From: Dipteris shenzhenensis | Taxonomy: Eukaryota; Polypodiophyta; Polypodiopsida; Gleicheniales | Length of the DNA: 64,000 nucleotides | Strand: one strand, 5' to 3' | NCBI GenBank assembly: GCA_047967505.1 | Contig: CM106539.1 | Shown here: piece after piece, positions 54,526-64,000 of the stretch | Numbering within the stretch: the first letter of the stretch is position 1 | How the letters are laid out: each line of letters begins with the position of its first letter | The notes under the pieces: model-generated | The model's input: only the letters and a program-made list of their open reading frames with translations | Database searches by the model: none | Told to the model about the DNA's origin: nothing | Made by a program: the position numbers and the translations under genes

Positions 54526-55231
54526 TGAAACGTGAATTACAATTCTAACACATACAATAGCATCAAAAATTGAATATGCATGGAAACTCATGAAAAGACA
54601 AGAGGTAATCACTAGATACAATCCCCCCCTTGAGGTGTGTGGCTTGTGATCCCACACCAAGAGCATTTATAATATTGAAATAAGAGCATGAGCCATTGAT
54701 ACAAAGTTACGTATTCATATCTTGAACATCCCTTTTCCATACTTTTCTCTTGAGTATCCTTTTACCATACTTTTCTCTTTATCACTCTTTTACTCATGAT
54801 CTCATCCAAAATTACATGCCAACAAGTGGGAAGGCTTTTAAGCACTCTCCTTTATCATGTTCTTGGCCATTTAATACATTTAGTAGCACTAGCATAAAAC
54901 CATGGCATTTAGTCTTTATTCCTTTGAACTTGTTTTCGGCCATCCGTCCATGCCATTTCTTGTACTCAATAAACCAATTTAGCATTAGTCAAATACTTAG
55001 CGAAATGATATACATCAAATTCTTAGCCAATCATGCTAAGTAATGGTCTTTACAAACGACTATCCATTAATGTGAGTATTTCTTAATGGCATCACCCATG
55101 ATACTTATTAATGGCACATGTTTAGTTAGGCATCCTTGACTAAACCAAAATATTAAATAGAACCCCTGCCACATCTGGTGCGATCCTATAAATACTTTAC
55201 ATCATTTCGAACAAGAGTTTTGAGAAATACT
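54526..55231 (-). repeat. Gypsy-B 5' LTR, outer end missing
   Basis: About 706 bp, matching the left LTR up to GAGAAATACT and then diverging, so its outermost part has been lost. A CCTATAAATACT TATA-like motif (plus strand near 55185-55196) is shared with the left LTR. Confidence 0.87.
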
Positions 55232-56728
55232 AACTAGACATGCTTTTGGCTCCCTCCTCCTTCATCTCTGCCACCCATGGATCTTCATCTCCTGGCTCGA
55301 AGCTCCATCATCTACAAGTGACTCATATGTACATTCCATTGACTATACGACTCAATTGCATTGGGCCTGAGCGATGGCTTTGGTCGTTGTAGTAGTAGTC
55401 GGCTCTGTGGACATCTATGGTGAGTCGTCCAATCGATGGAATGCACGTATGAGTTGCTTGTAAGATGACGGAGCTTAGAGTCAGGAGACAGAGATCTGTG
55501 AGTGGTAGAGCTGAAGGTGGAGGGAGCTGGGAGCATATCTGGCTAGTGGAGGGCCGTATGCTTGTAGTTCCTTGTTGCTGTTGGAGGTACTGGATGGAGC
55601 GTTAGTTGTAGAGGCTGCCGGTTGTAGCTCGTTGCCGGCAATGGATTACATCAAAGATGATGCTCACCACATCATAGTATGCTCACTATTGAAGCCATCT
55701 TTGCACGTAGAAGACCTAGTTGCAGAGGTTGTAAGTTGATAGCCAGTCATTCAGCCGGTTGTGGAGCCGAGCAAAATAGCATGCTTTGTAGGAGATTCTG
55801 AGGCACCAAATGGGTCATTGAGTCCTCTATAGAGAGGTCGTTGATGGTGTCTTGGGATGTTGGAGTAGTTGTAGGAGCTATGGTTGGCTGAGTCGGTAGA
55901 AGATTGTGGTCATTGGAGTATGTAGCCTTGATTGTAGGTCGGTTGCAAAGTCGATCATTGGTAGGCCTAGGACCTTGATTCGAGCTACCAATTGGGCTAA
56001 TGAATAGAGCTGCGAGTTGCCTCAGCCTGAGAAGGAGCTTTATGGGATGGAGGTCTTGAAGGAGTTGCTGTAGGAAGTTTTTGGCTGGGTAGCTCTTTGA
56101 ATGGACTCTTTGAGGGATTCCTTGCAGGAGCTCTTGGTGAAGAGCTTGATTGTCCTGTTGCACCGATTGCTTGCCAGCCAAAGCTTCGCGGCTTCCCAGT
56201 CGATGGAGGAAGCCTTTGATATTGAATAAGCCAAGCCTTGCTTGTTGTAGCCTTGGCTTGGTTGTAGGCCGAAGCTACCACTCAGAGCTTTAAGCTCTCT
56301 CTCTCTCAAGCTAGATCTCTCACAAAACAACTGAAATGAAATCTTTAACTCTCATGGATAGAATTTTCTCACCAATGGACGGAAATTTTTCTATCACTCT
56401 ACGGAAGTGAATGGAACACTCAATATCTCAATCTCTCGATCACTCTCTCATGCTCTCACAAAGATGCCGCCTCAGTGGAAGGCAGAACCATAGCTCTGAT
56501 ACCATGACAAAATATGAAGAGGGGAGAGGAGAAGAGTGGAGATGAGGAGAGAGGGCACATCTAGAGAGCACACCACAAATGACTAACTGTACACTAGATT
56601 TAGTTGAAAATGTAGAATATATACAAACCCTATTAGGATTAGGGCATCTACCCTTTTCCTTTATAGCATTCTATTGGGTTAGTGCTATGAACATATGATC
56701 ACATGATGTTGAGCATGGTTTCTCAACA
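55232..56728 (-). mobile_element. LTR-E, one-LTR remnant of an LTR element
   Basis: A 214-bp LTR (56515-56728; TGTTGAGAAACC...TATTTTGTCA on the minus strand) is followed by an iMet primer site (56514-56497, TGGTATCAGAGCTATGG). The interior runs left to the Gypsy-B edge. No second LTR and no gag or pol domain are seen; minus-strand frames at 55747-56330 are Ser/Gln/Pro-rich with no domain. It interrupts LINE-C at 56729. Confidence 0.7.
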
Positions 56729-57999
56729 TGGTCCAATGCCCAAGTCTTGGATAGATTGAACCAATAAGTCCATTTAATTTGTCATAAGCCTTATCAAAGT
56801 CAAATTTGATGAAACAAATATCTTTGTCTCCTCAGCATGAGCACATCCCTCCCATGGATTTATTTTGGCCTCTAGGAGGTGCCTACCTTTCATGAAACCT
56901 TTTTGATCTTGTAGAATCCATTTGTCCATTTTGTTCTTTAATCTATGTGCTAATGCTTTGGAAAAGATCTTGTAAATATAGTTGAGCATGGTCAAGGGTC
57001 TCCAATTCTTTAAATCTATTCTCTTATCCTCTTTTGGAATTAGCTTGATCAATCCTTCATTTAGATGATCCAGCTTGATCAATCCTTCATTTAGATGATC
57101 TAGTGAGCTCCCCACTTACCTACACTCCTGCCAAAGCTTGAGAAGGGAAGGACCAATAGTCTCCCAAAAGGCTTTATAAAATTCCACCGGTAGATTATCT
57201 TCACAAGGCATTTTGCCATCTGCCATGGAAAAATGCTTGGTGAAGGGAACTGCCTCCTTCAGATCTTGTAGTGTAAAATCCAAGTCAAGTTGAATTTGAT
57301 CTAGGTTTGAGACCATTTCTTTCTTGACTGCTGACACCTTTGGTGCGCTTTTAGTATCTCACAATCTGGATTATCATACTGCCCAAGATCTTTTGGAAAT
57401 GGTTTAGGAGAAAATCCATGTTTTCTTCAATAGAGGAGGCAAAGGATAGCCGATCATTCCAGAGAAGAGGAGTCTCTTCCTAGGATCTCTTCTTCCTAAT
57501 TAATTTGAAATTCTCCCTTGTTGGTCAGACAGTCTATCTCTCCAGCTCACTTCTCTCTGAAGTAAACCTTAGCCTTTTGAAGTCTGTTTTGTTCATGAAA
57601 ACAAATTTCCTTTCTCTTGTCAAGTAGCTGCTATTGGGAATGAGTATCTAAAGTCCTTGCTTTCCTTTCTAGCTCCTCTAACTCTTCTTTTAATCTATCC
57701 ATTCTTTGAGCTCTAGTGATTGCCCTGTGTTTCCTAGCTACCTTTAGAACCTATTAGGTGTTAGAGACAGCCTCAAGCTAGTCTTGTGAATAAGTTTTGG
57801 CTGGATAGAAAAGTGTATTCCAAATGCTAACGATATCTTACTAGACAGGCTAGATCTTAAAGAGAGAGGGATTATCCTTGAACCACAAGCTACCCTTTTT
57901 ACCTGAGCTAAAATCAATCTAAGTGAAAATCAGTTTATGATCTGAGAGAGTCACAGATGAGAAGATTTTGCTCCTTCTTTCTACGGAATGATTTAAGAT
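56729..57999 (-). pseudogene. LINE-C endonuclease end and reverse transcriptase start
   Basis: Read from the right: SVTLSDHKLIF, GSLWFKDNPSLFK, a charged linker, FTLQDLKEAVPFTKHFSMADGK, LPVEFYKAFWETIGPSLLKLW, GLIKLIPKEDKRIDLKNWRP and LTMLNYIYKIFSKALAHRLK, then DQKGFMKGRHLLEA and FDFDKAYDKLNG. A 30-bp tandem duplication (57042-57101) repeats DHLNEGLIKL. Stops and frame changes abound. The catalytic ADD box is not present because the copy ends at LTR-E. Confidence 0.85.
57042..57101. repeat. 30-bp tandem duplication in LINE-C RT
   Basis: Copies at 57042-57071 and 57072-57101 differing at the last base; in frame (10 codons). Confidence 0.97.
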
Positions 58000-59275
58000 T
58001 GCCTAACTACCTGTGTTTTTGCCACACTAGATGGTTAGTATTGTGGGTGATTCCATGTTAATACTAATGTCGCTAGTGCTACTGGTGTTATTGGTCACAG
58101 CGAGTGTATTTTGATATCTGTATATCAAGCATATAATTGTCTTGGGATTAGTTGGTGTGATGATTCATCAATTGATTGTAACAACTAACACAATTGGCAT
58201 CTTGAGTACAGATGATGAGTTGGATAACGAGGAACGGAGATGGTGAAGGCGATTTTGATTGATCGAAGTATCTAATGGGTTGTCAAAGGCCATGAGTCAT
58301 ATTGGAAAGTAATGACTTTTAAGCTATGGGCTAATTTATTTTAATTAATTGTGGATGAGGGCATATTAAGCCTTGTGATATTTTAAGCTCATGGAGCTAT
58401 GTTGAGCAATCCATCTAATTATGGACAAGGGATGCTTTTGGATGTACTATTATTGGGTCTTTGCTTTTTGGAATAACAATTATAAATACTCTAGATGGGA
58501 AGCAAGAGCCCCCCATGTAGTGTTGCTCTCTCGTTCTCTTCTCTCTCCCACTTGTTATGGTAGGTAGCCTAGAAGGAAGTTTTCCTTTTCTAAGCCCTCG
58601 TTAAGCCATGTGTAGTGATTATAGGCATTGATCTTTATGAAGATCCAAGGGTTTGAAACATGTTTTTTAGAAAAGAAAAACTATTGTGAGCTCTCCTTAA
58701 GCCAAGTGTAATTTAGGCCCTTGATTTCAGATTGATCTAGACGACTAAAGCACTCCTTCCAAATTTGACCCAAAAGCATACTTTTTTTACGATAAGTAGT
58801 TTTCCTTTTCTAAGCCCTCGTTAAGCCATGTGTCGTGATTATAGGCATTGATCTTTATGAAGATCCAAGGGTTTGAAATGTGTTTTAAAGAAAAGAAAAC
58901 TATTGTGAGCTCTCTTTAAGCCAAGTGTAATTTAGGCCCTTGATTTTAGATTAATCTAAAGGACTAAAATACTCCTTCCAAATTTGACACAAAAGCATAC
59001 TTTTATATTCATTCTTCCTGCGAATCTATTATATAAGGAGGGAGATAATTGCATGTTTTCTTTCTTGCCATCACTTGATTGCGTAATTGTTGGATAAAGC
59101 TCATGACCTTGCTACTGAAACTCCAATTGGATAATATTGAAGATTTAGGTTCAATTTGGAGTTAGAGCCATGACAGAAAGGCTACCGATCGCAACCTAGT
59201 TTCCTTGTTCTTGGTTTCTATGATTTTGGTAAATCTTGAATTTGTGAGCATGTTTGATTTTCAGATTTTGTATCA
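58000..59275 (+). repeat. LTR-F 5' LTR with 645 extra bp
   Basis: 1276 bp against 661 bp on the right. The extra segment (58555-59199) contains two 220-bp tandem units and a TATATAAGG box near 59030-59038. Confidence 0.82.
58578..59010 (+). repeat. 220-bp tandem duplication in the LTR-F 5' LTR
   Basis: Units start AGTTTTCCTTTTCTAAGCCC at 58578 and 58798; a few substitutions separate them. Confidence 0.95.
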
Positions 59276-59292
59276 GTGGTATTAGAGCTGGG

Positions 59293-61351
59293 CTACACTC
59301 TAGCCTAACTACGGGAGGCAAGCGATATGATTTTCTTCAATCTGATGACACAATCATTCTCATAATGTTCTTCCTGATTGTTTCGACTACTTGATTGCTA
59401 GGTTTTCAGTTTGTATACAAAAGTCATCAAAGATGCTTCTAAAATCAACACTACAATTGCAATTAATAAAAATAGCTAACAGCTCATGTTAGCTTGTTCA
59501 AAGTGTATGAGCTGGTTCTTTTGAGTGGTTGTATCAATATATTGCGACTTCAGGTAAGACATTTATGTTTGTTTCTTTTCACTGCCTACTATTAATGAAT
59601 TGGTAGAAGCACTCTTTGGATAGGAAGATGAATAGCCATGAGATGACTTAACCTTAGGGCATGAGGACTGTAAAGATTCATATTCTTATGGAATTAATGA
59701 TATTTAGAGTAACAGTAGCATCATGTGATTTCAAGAAAGGAAGTCGTATGAAAATCGCAACATGGATGTTGCTCTCCTAAGAAAAAGACCACGGCTATTT
59801 AATTTGGAAGAAAACAATAGGATTAAATTAAGAATCGAGAGTTGCAGATGAAACAAGGACAAATAGATGCATGATATGCATGTTATTGCTTCAATAACGA
59901 TCGGCAATTTCTCTTGTCAACTTTGTAGACACAATCAAGCATATAAGCATTGTGACGAGATAGCCAAGGCATCTCTAGATACATCTTTTATGCTTCTTCT
60001 TTGATTTACTTAATTTGTCTTCTTAAGTTGCATAGGATGAGGTCACTATGAAAGAGAGGCTCTATAAGAAATCTCTTTTGAACCACAAAGTTATCAGACC
60101 GACGATTGAATGGGAAGCAAAAGAAAGCTGATTGGGGCTCAACCAAGCAAGCAAAGATTTGGAAGGACAAAGGAGATACGTATCTATTCCCATATTTTTG
60201 TTTTTCTATATTTTCATGGCAATGGAAGGGAATAATTGAATTTGAAGAAGAGTGATATAGCATGAAAAAGAGAATAAAATATGATAGCCTATATAAGATC
60301 TAGGATAATCTAGGTAAGCTAAGAGTTTTTAATGATTAAATAAGCATGATTATGTGCAATGATAAGGATGAGAAGATGTATATCATAATAAATACAATTA
60401 CTTAAAGGGTTTGTATCCTTATAGCTTGCTTGAGTATGCCAATCCTAGCTTAGTTGTAGACAAAAAAACTATTATTGTGTGATACATATGGTATGCTTCG
60501 ATAAAGTGTTCTGCTAAAGTGAATTGAATTAGAGAAAATGAAAGAGAAGAAAAAGCATATGACATTTTTGCTAAGCAAGAGGGAAGGCATGATTGTTTGC
60601 TGACAAGAATTTTTTCTTTGATAATTTCTTTATGGAATTGCTTTTATATATGATGAAAAACAGTTGGTATGTCAGGAATATCTTCTATGTATTTTCTAGT
60701 AGTTGAAGAAAATACATATTACATCATTATTAGCTACCAAGTTAAATCAGAAACTTTGACGAGTGATTAGACAATGACATACATATACCCTTCTACTGAT
60801 CACAGAATAGTATATGTCACTTACTGTGCTACTCACATCAAAAGGAAAAGTTTTATGCTTTGTATTTATTATTATTTCTTAATATCATATTGGTATGGGA
60901 CGGTATAGACATTGAGGGATATGACAAGTATAATGCTTGGACCTATAAAAAAATAACATAAGCAATGAATAGATGTGGTATAGTACTTTCTCTTGGTACA
61001 AGATAAGAATAAAAATAATCTTTCATAAGTTTTGAATTCGCTAAATTCATTATCTCTTGGTTAATGAGAGCTTAAGATATCTTGGGGATTTTTTTTTTGA
61101 CCATGATGATACTTGATCAATATCCAAGAGAGTACTCTTCACATCTCTACTCGTTGACTCAGAAAGTCAAATATACAACTAAGGTCAATTGCAATCCAAG
61201 CAAGAGGGATGTTACAAAATTATATTTATGATATTTCTTCCTATGGAAATTATTTTATTTTAGTCAAGTGTAACTATGGCAAAGTAGTCCATGGGAGTGC
61301 ATCAGACGCGGCGGGGTTCTTAGTGGATGCTTTGTGGGGTTCAATTGGGGA
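59293..61351 (+). other. LTR-F interior
   Basis: AT-rich with scattered stops in all frames. Apart from the possible knuckle remnant near 59915-59953, I see no domain. Confidence 0.6.
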
Positions 61352-62012
61352 TGCCTAACTACCTGTGTTTTTGCCATGCTAGATGGTTAGTATTGTGGGT
61401 GATTCCATGTTAATACTAATGTCTCTAGTGTTACTTGTGTTCTTGCAATTGGTCGCAACATGTATATTTTGATATCTGTGTATCAAGCTTACAATTGTGT
61501 TGGGATTAGTTGGTGTGACGATTCATCAATTGATTGTAACAACTAACACAATTGGTGTTTTGAGTACAGATGATGAGTTGGATAACGAGGAATGGAGATG
61601 GTGAAGGTTATTTTGATCGATCAAAGTATCTAATGGTTGTTAAAGGCCATGGGCCATATTGTAAAGTAATGAATTTTAAGCCATCGGCTAATTTATTTTA
61701 ATTAATTGTGGGGATGAGGGCATATTAAGCATTGTTATATATTAAGCTCGTGGATCTATGTTGAGCAATCCATCTAATTATGGACAAGGGATGCTTTTGG
61801 ATGTACTATTATTGGCTCTTTGCTTTTTGGAATTACAATTATAAATACTCTAGATGGGAAGAAAGAGCCACCACCTAGGGGAGTAGATTGGACCCCATGC
61901 AGTGTCGCTCTCTCTTTCTCTTCTCTCTCCCACTTGTTTCCTTGTTCTTGGTTTCTATGGTTTTGGTAAATCTTGAATTTGTGAGCATGTTTGATTTTCA
62001 ATTTTCGTAACA
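61352..62012 (+). repeat. LTR-F 3' LTR
   Basis: 661 bp, similar to the outer parts of the left LTR, with about 20 extra bp near 61875-61900. Confidence 0.85.
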
Positions 62013-62680
62013 TGTGCCTCTCAAAAATAGATCCTTTCTTCATCCATCTATCCTCAACAAGTTCAACCATATTGAGGTCTCCTAAAAGTACACTGTTACT
62101 TTTTATCTCTTGAAGGGATTACTAGGTTACTTTAAAGCTTGAAATTCGGAGCATAAACAAAATCTATAGTAAGATAAAAATTTTTGATCCTTCATATTAT
62201 TGAAATCCATTGTGCTCTCCATCCTCTTTAAAATTTGAGATCCTTGCTTGATAGTGAGAGAGTACACCCAAAGCAGTACCACCTTTTCCTTCCTCATGAG
62301 AAGTGAAAAACCACACCCACATTTTGTCCATCATTTTGAGTCTGCTTTCCAGTGTGGCATCAATAACTTTGACTTCTTGTAATGCTAAGAAATTTGGGGA
62401 GAGAGAATTCTCCTTCAACCATCTAACTAGATCTTAACTCCTTGAAGGGTTAGTCAAATCACACACATATAGTGTGAGAAAGGATACTGGTCTACTTATC
62501 ATTCTTGCTTTCCCCCTTTTTAGCCTTGGAGGAGGGGACCTTAGGTGGGGCTCCCTGGCTTTTTACTTGAGAGATTCTTCTTTTATTTTGAATTGTGGCC
62601 TGAGGTTTACTGTGCAAAGTAAAGTCCTTCTGAATCATAGGTGAATGCCTAGGAAGTTCTTCTTCAAAATCACAGGCTTT
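62013..62680 (-). pseudogene. LINE-C ORF1 tail and endonuclease start
   Basis: From the right: a Lys/Pro-rich ORF1-like tail (KPQATIQNKRRISQVK), then the endonuclease with SPNFLALQEVKVIDATLE, WVWFFTSHEEGKGGTALGVL and GDLNMVELVEDRW (about 62070-62030). It stops in FERH at the LTR-F junction. Confidence 0.8.
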
Positions 62681-62689
62681 GGTGTATTC

Positions 62690-62945
62690 TCATAATGGCA
62701 TCCTGTTGATTTACCTCATTCTCAAATATACTCCCGTTTTAATTGACTACTATAACCAAAAATCCTATGACCAATATTCAAGGTATAGAGGTTGGTTTCT
62801 ATGCAATGGTTCTGGCCTTGTTATCCTTGAGGGCTACTGCTTCCACCCATTTTATGAAATAATTAGTTGCACCAAGTATGTACTAGTTGCCTGTACATTT
62901 TGTTGCTGGTTTGATAGGGCCTACAAAGTCTAGCCCCCACTTTTG
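62690..62945 (-). pseudogene. Gypsy-C integrase core fragment
   Basis: PFQKWGLDFVGPIKPATK and YILGATNYFIKWVEAVAL are the first-Asp and following strand of a Gypsy integrase core. Stops follow, and the second Asp and Glu blocks are not recognisable before LINE-C sequence takes over. Confidence 0.75.
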
Positions 62946-62951
62946 AAAAGG

Positions 62952-64000
62952 TTACAATGCTAGGATGGGCTGATGTGGCATCCTATCAGCATCCAGGGGG
63001 CTATCATCTCTTTGGTAGGGTAAGCAGGATTTTGCATAGTTATGAGCATCTTTTAGGACTATGGGCCAACATAGGCCTACTTGCAATATTTTTCTACTAT
63101 CAGTGATTTCTCTTGAAAAGTGTCCTCTTGCCAATCCTCCATGTGCCTCTGCCAGAACAACTTTGTGCTCATGAGTTTGGACACATCTTCTGATAACTTG
63201 GTCTGTCCCTCTTTTGTATAGAACTCCAACAATTACTAGGAAGGGTTTGCTTTGTAGGACAAGCTTCTTTCTTTGATCTCTGGTCAGGGGTTGAGGGATG
63301 AGACCATCAGTTAAAAAGAATAGCATTTTGTCATACCAATCTAAAAGATCTTCTAGTCGGATCATAAATATGCCAGCATTAGGTAGATCATCTGGAACAC
63401 TAGTCAAATCTTCTTCAGATGTCAATCTGTTGAGATAATTTTCAATAGCATGTTGTTTCCTAGGTCTATGTACAATTGTGTAGTCTAATTCTTGGAGTAG
63501 GAGCATCCATCTTGCTAGTCTGCCTGTGAGTTGTGGTTTATTCACCAAATATATGAGTGCTTGGCGTCCACATGAAAATTAATTTGTTACCTAGGTAGTG
63601 TCTGAATTTATGTAGTGCATATACCATTCCAAGTGCCTCTCTTTCTATGACATCATAGTTCCTTTCATGCTTTGTGAGGATCTTGCTTGCATAGTACACT
63701 AGACTGAACCATTTGTTTTTCCTTTGCTGCATTAATACTGCACCAACAATTGTGTCTGATGCATCTACAAAGACTTCAAATGGTAAATTCCAATCAGGAG
63801 GTTGCAATATGGGTGCTATGACCAACATCTTTTTAAGGATAGTGAAAGCTTCATCTTGTTCTTCTCCCCATACATATGGCTATGTTTCTCTAGTGAGCTT
63901 TGTAAGTGGATAGCATATCTCAGCCAAGTATCTCAAATATATGCAATGCCATTTGACTTGCCCAACAAACCTTTGTAATTGTTTTGCATTCTTGGGTAGA
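62952..64000 (-). pseudogene. Gypsy-C RT end, RNase H and integrase zinc region, cut by window edge
   Basis: From the right edge: YLRYLAEICYPLTKLT (RT connection), PPDWNLPFEVFVDASDTIVGAV, YYASKILTKHERNY and EREALGMVYALHKFRHYL (RNase H), then after a frame change LTGRLARWMLLLQELDY and IVHRPRKQHAI, a linker with LTRDQRKKLV and GVLYKRG, and the integrase zinc region HGGLARGHF...KSCLPYQR, where the second Cys of C-x2-C is Tyr. The H-x-G-GHFS and DxMP pattern suits a non-chromovirus Gypsy lineage. The element runs past the window end. Confidence 0.9.

Larger units (their letters stand above)
44324..55231 (-). mobile_element. Gypsy-B, chromovirus-like element with internal deletion
   Basis: A minus-strand Ty3/gypsy element. 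The 3' LTR is at the left (about 44324-44965) and the 5' LTR at the right (54526-55231), with an iMet primer site beside it. Order from the right: leader, gag, protease, RT, start of RNase H, then by deletion the integrase C-terminus with a chromodomain-like end. The right LTR stops about 15 bp short of its expected outer end (the TTCTCGTAACA end is missing), so no target duplication can be checked. It hosts Copia-C in its leader. Confidence 0.88.
58000..62012 (+). mobile_element. LTR-F, non-autonomous LTR element inside LINE-C
   Basis: Direct repeats start TGCCTAACTACC at 58000 and 61352. The left LTR ends at 59275, followed by an iMet primer site (TGGTATTAGAGCTGGG, 59277-59292); the right ends GTAACA at 62012 and is preceded by a purine tract (TTGGGGA). 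The interior of about 2.1 kb has only a possible degenerate knuckle (CQLCRHNQAYKHC, near 59915-59953) and no pol. No matching target duplication is seen, perhaps because host sequence next to it was deleted. Confidence 0.8.
56729..62680 (-). mobile_element. LINE-C, minus-strand LINE split by LTR-F
   Basis: Occupies 62680-62013 and 57999-56729. The right part has an ORF1-like tail and the endonuclease start; the left part has the endonuclease end (SVTLSDHKLIF) and the reverse transcriptase. It ends where LTR-E begins. Some endonuclease sequence is missing at the LTR-F junction. It is diverged from LINE-A and LINE-B. Confidence 0.8.

Noticed and set aside
57995-62017. Search for a target-site duplication of LTR-F
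   Set aside because: AAGAT on the left and TGTGC on the right do not match, and LINE-C lacks sequence at the joint, so none is claimed.

Overview
This window is nuclear DNA from a land plant with a large, transposon-packed genome. Initiator-tRNA-Met primer sites, plant-type Copia and Gypsy polyproteins, plant L1-like LINEs and one intron-rich host gene all point that way. No bacterial or organellar genes are visible. The host cannot be named. The dense old LINEs, the nesting and a kinesin-3-like gene (a class I believe angiosperms lack) would suit a gymnosperm, fern or lycophyte better than a typical angiosperm, but that is inference.

The one host gene I can support is a kinesin on the minus strand (about 43.66 kb down to 30.5 kb). 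Ten exons join in frame across GT-AG introns and give at least 555 codons covering an entire motor domain; the tail lies at lower coordinates or outside the window. Intron 2 (3.8 kb) and intron 7 (5.8 kb) are swollen with LINE and Copia debris. Switch I carries Gln where the family has an almost invariant Arg.

Left of the gene (1.1-25.2 kb) is a four-level nest. A LINE (LINE-A) is split by a same-family LINE (LINE-B), which is split by a Gypsy element (Gypsy-A), whose 5' LTR is split by a Copia element (Copia-A). Target-site duplications support the three inner insertions. From 25.2 to 30.4 kb there are a tandem repeat, a gag fragment, LINE ORF1 fragments in both orientations and a gag-only Copia remnant (Copia-B).

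Right of the gene (44.3-55.2 kb) is a second, three-level nest on the minus strand. A chromovirus-like Gypsy with an internal deletion (Gypsy-B) holds a gag-only Copia (Copia-C), which holds a coding-free LTR element (NonAuto-D). From 55.2 kb to the end come a one-LTR remnant (LTR-E), a minus-strand LINE (LINE-C) split by a plus-strand non-autonomous LTR element (LTR-F), and the RNase H-integrase part of another Gypsy (Gypsy-C) running off the right edge.

Two features recur across the transposons. They hold an unusual number of internal tandem duplications, from 24 bp to 1.2 kb. Their premature stops are mostly TAG, at places where a related copy or the conserved protein has CAG or TGG. No CRISPR array, tRNA, rRNA or gene cluster was found.
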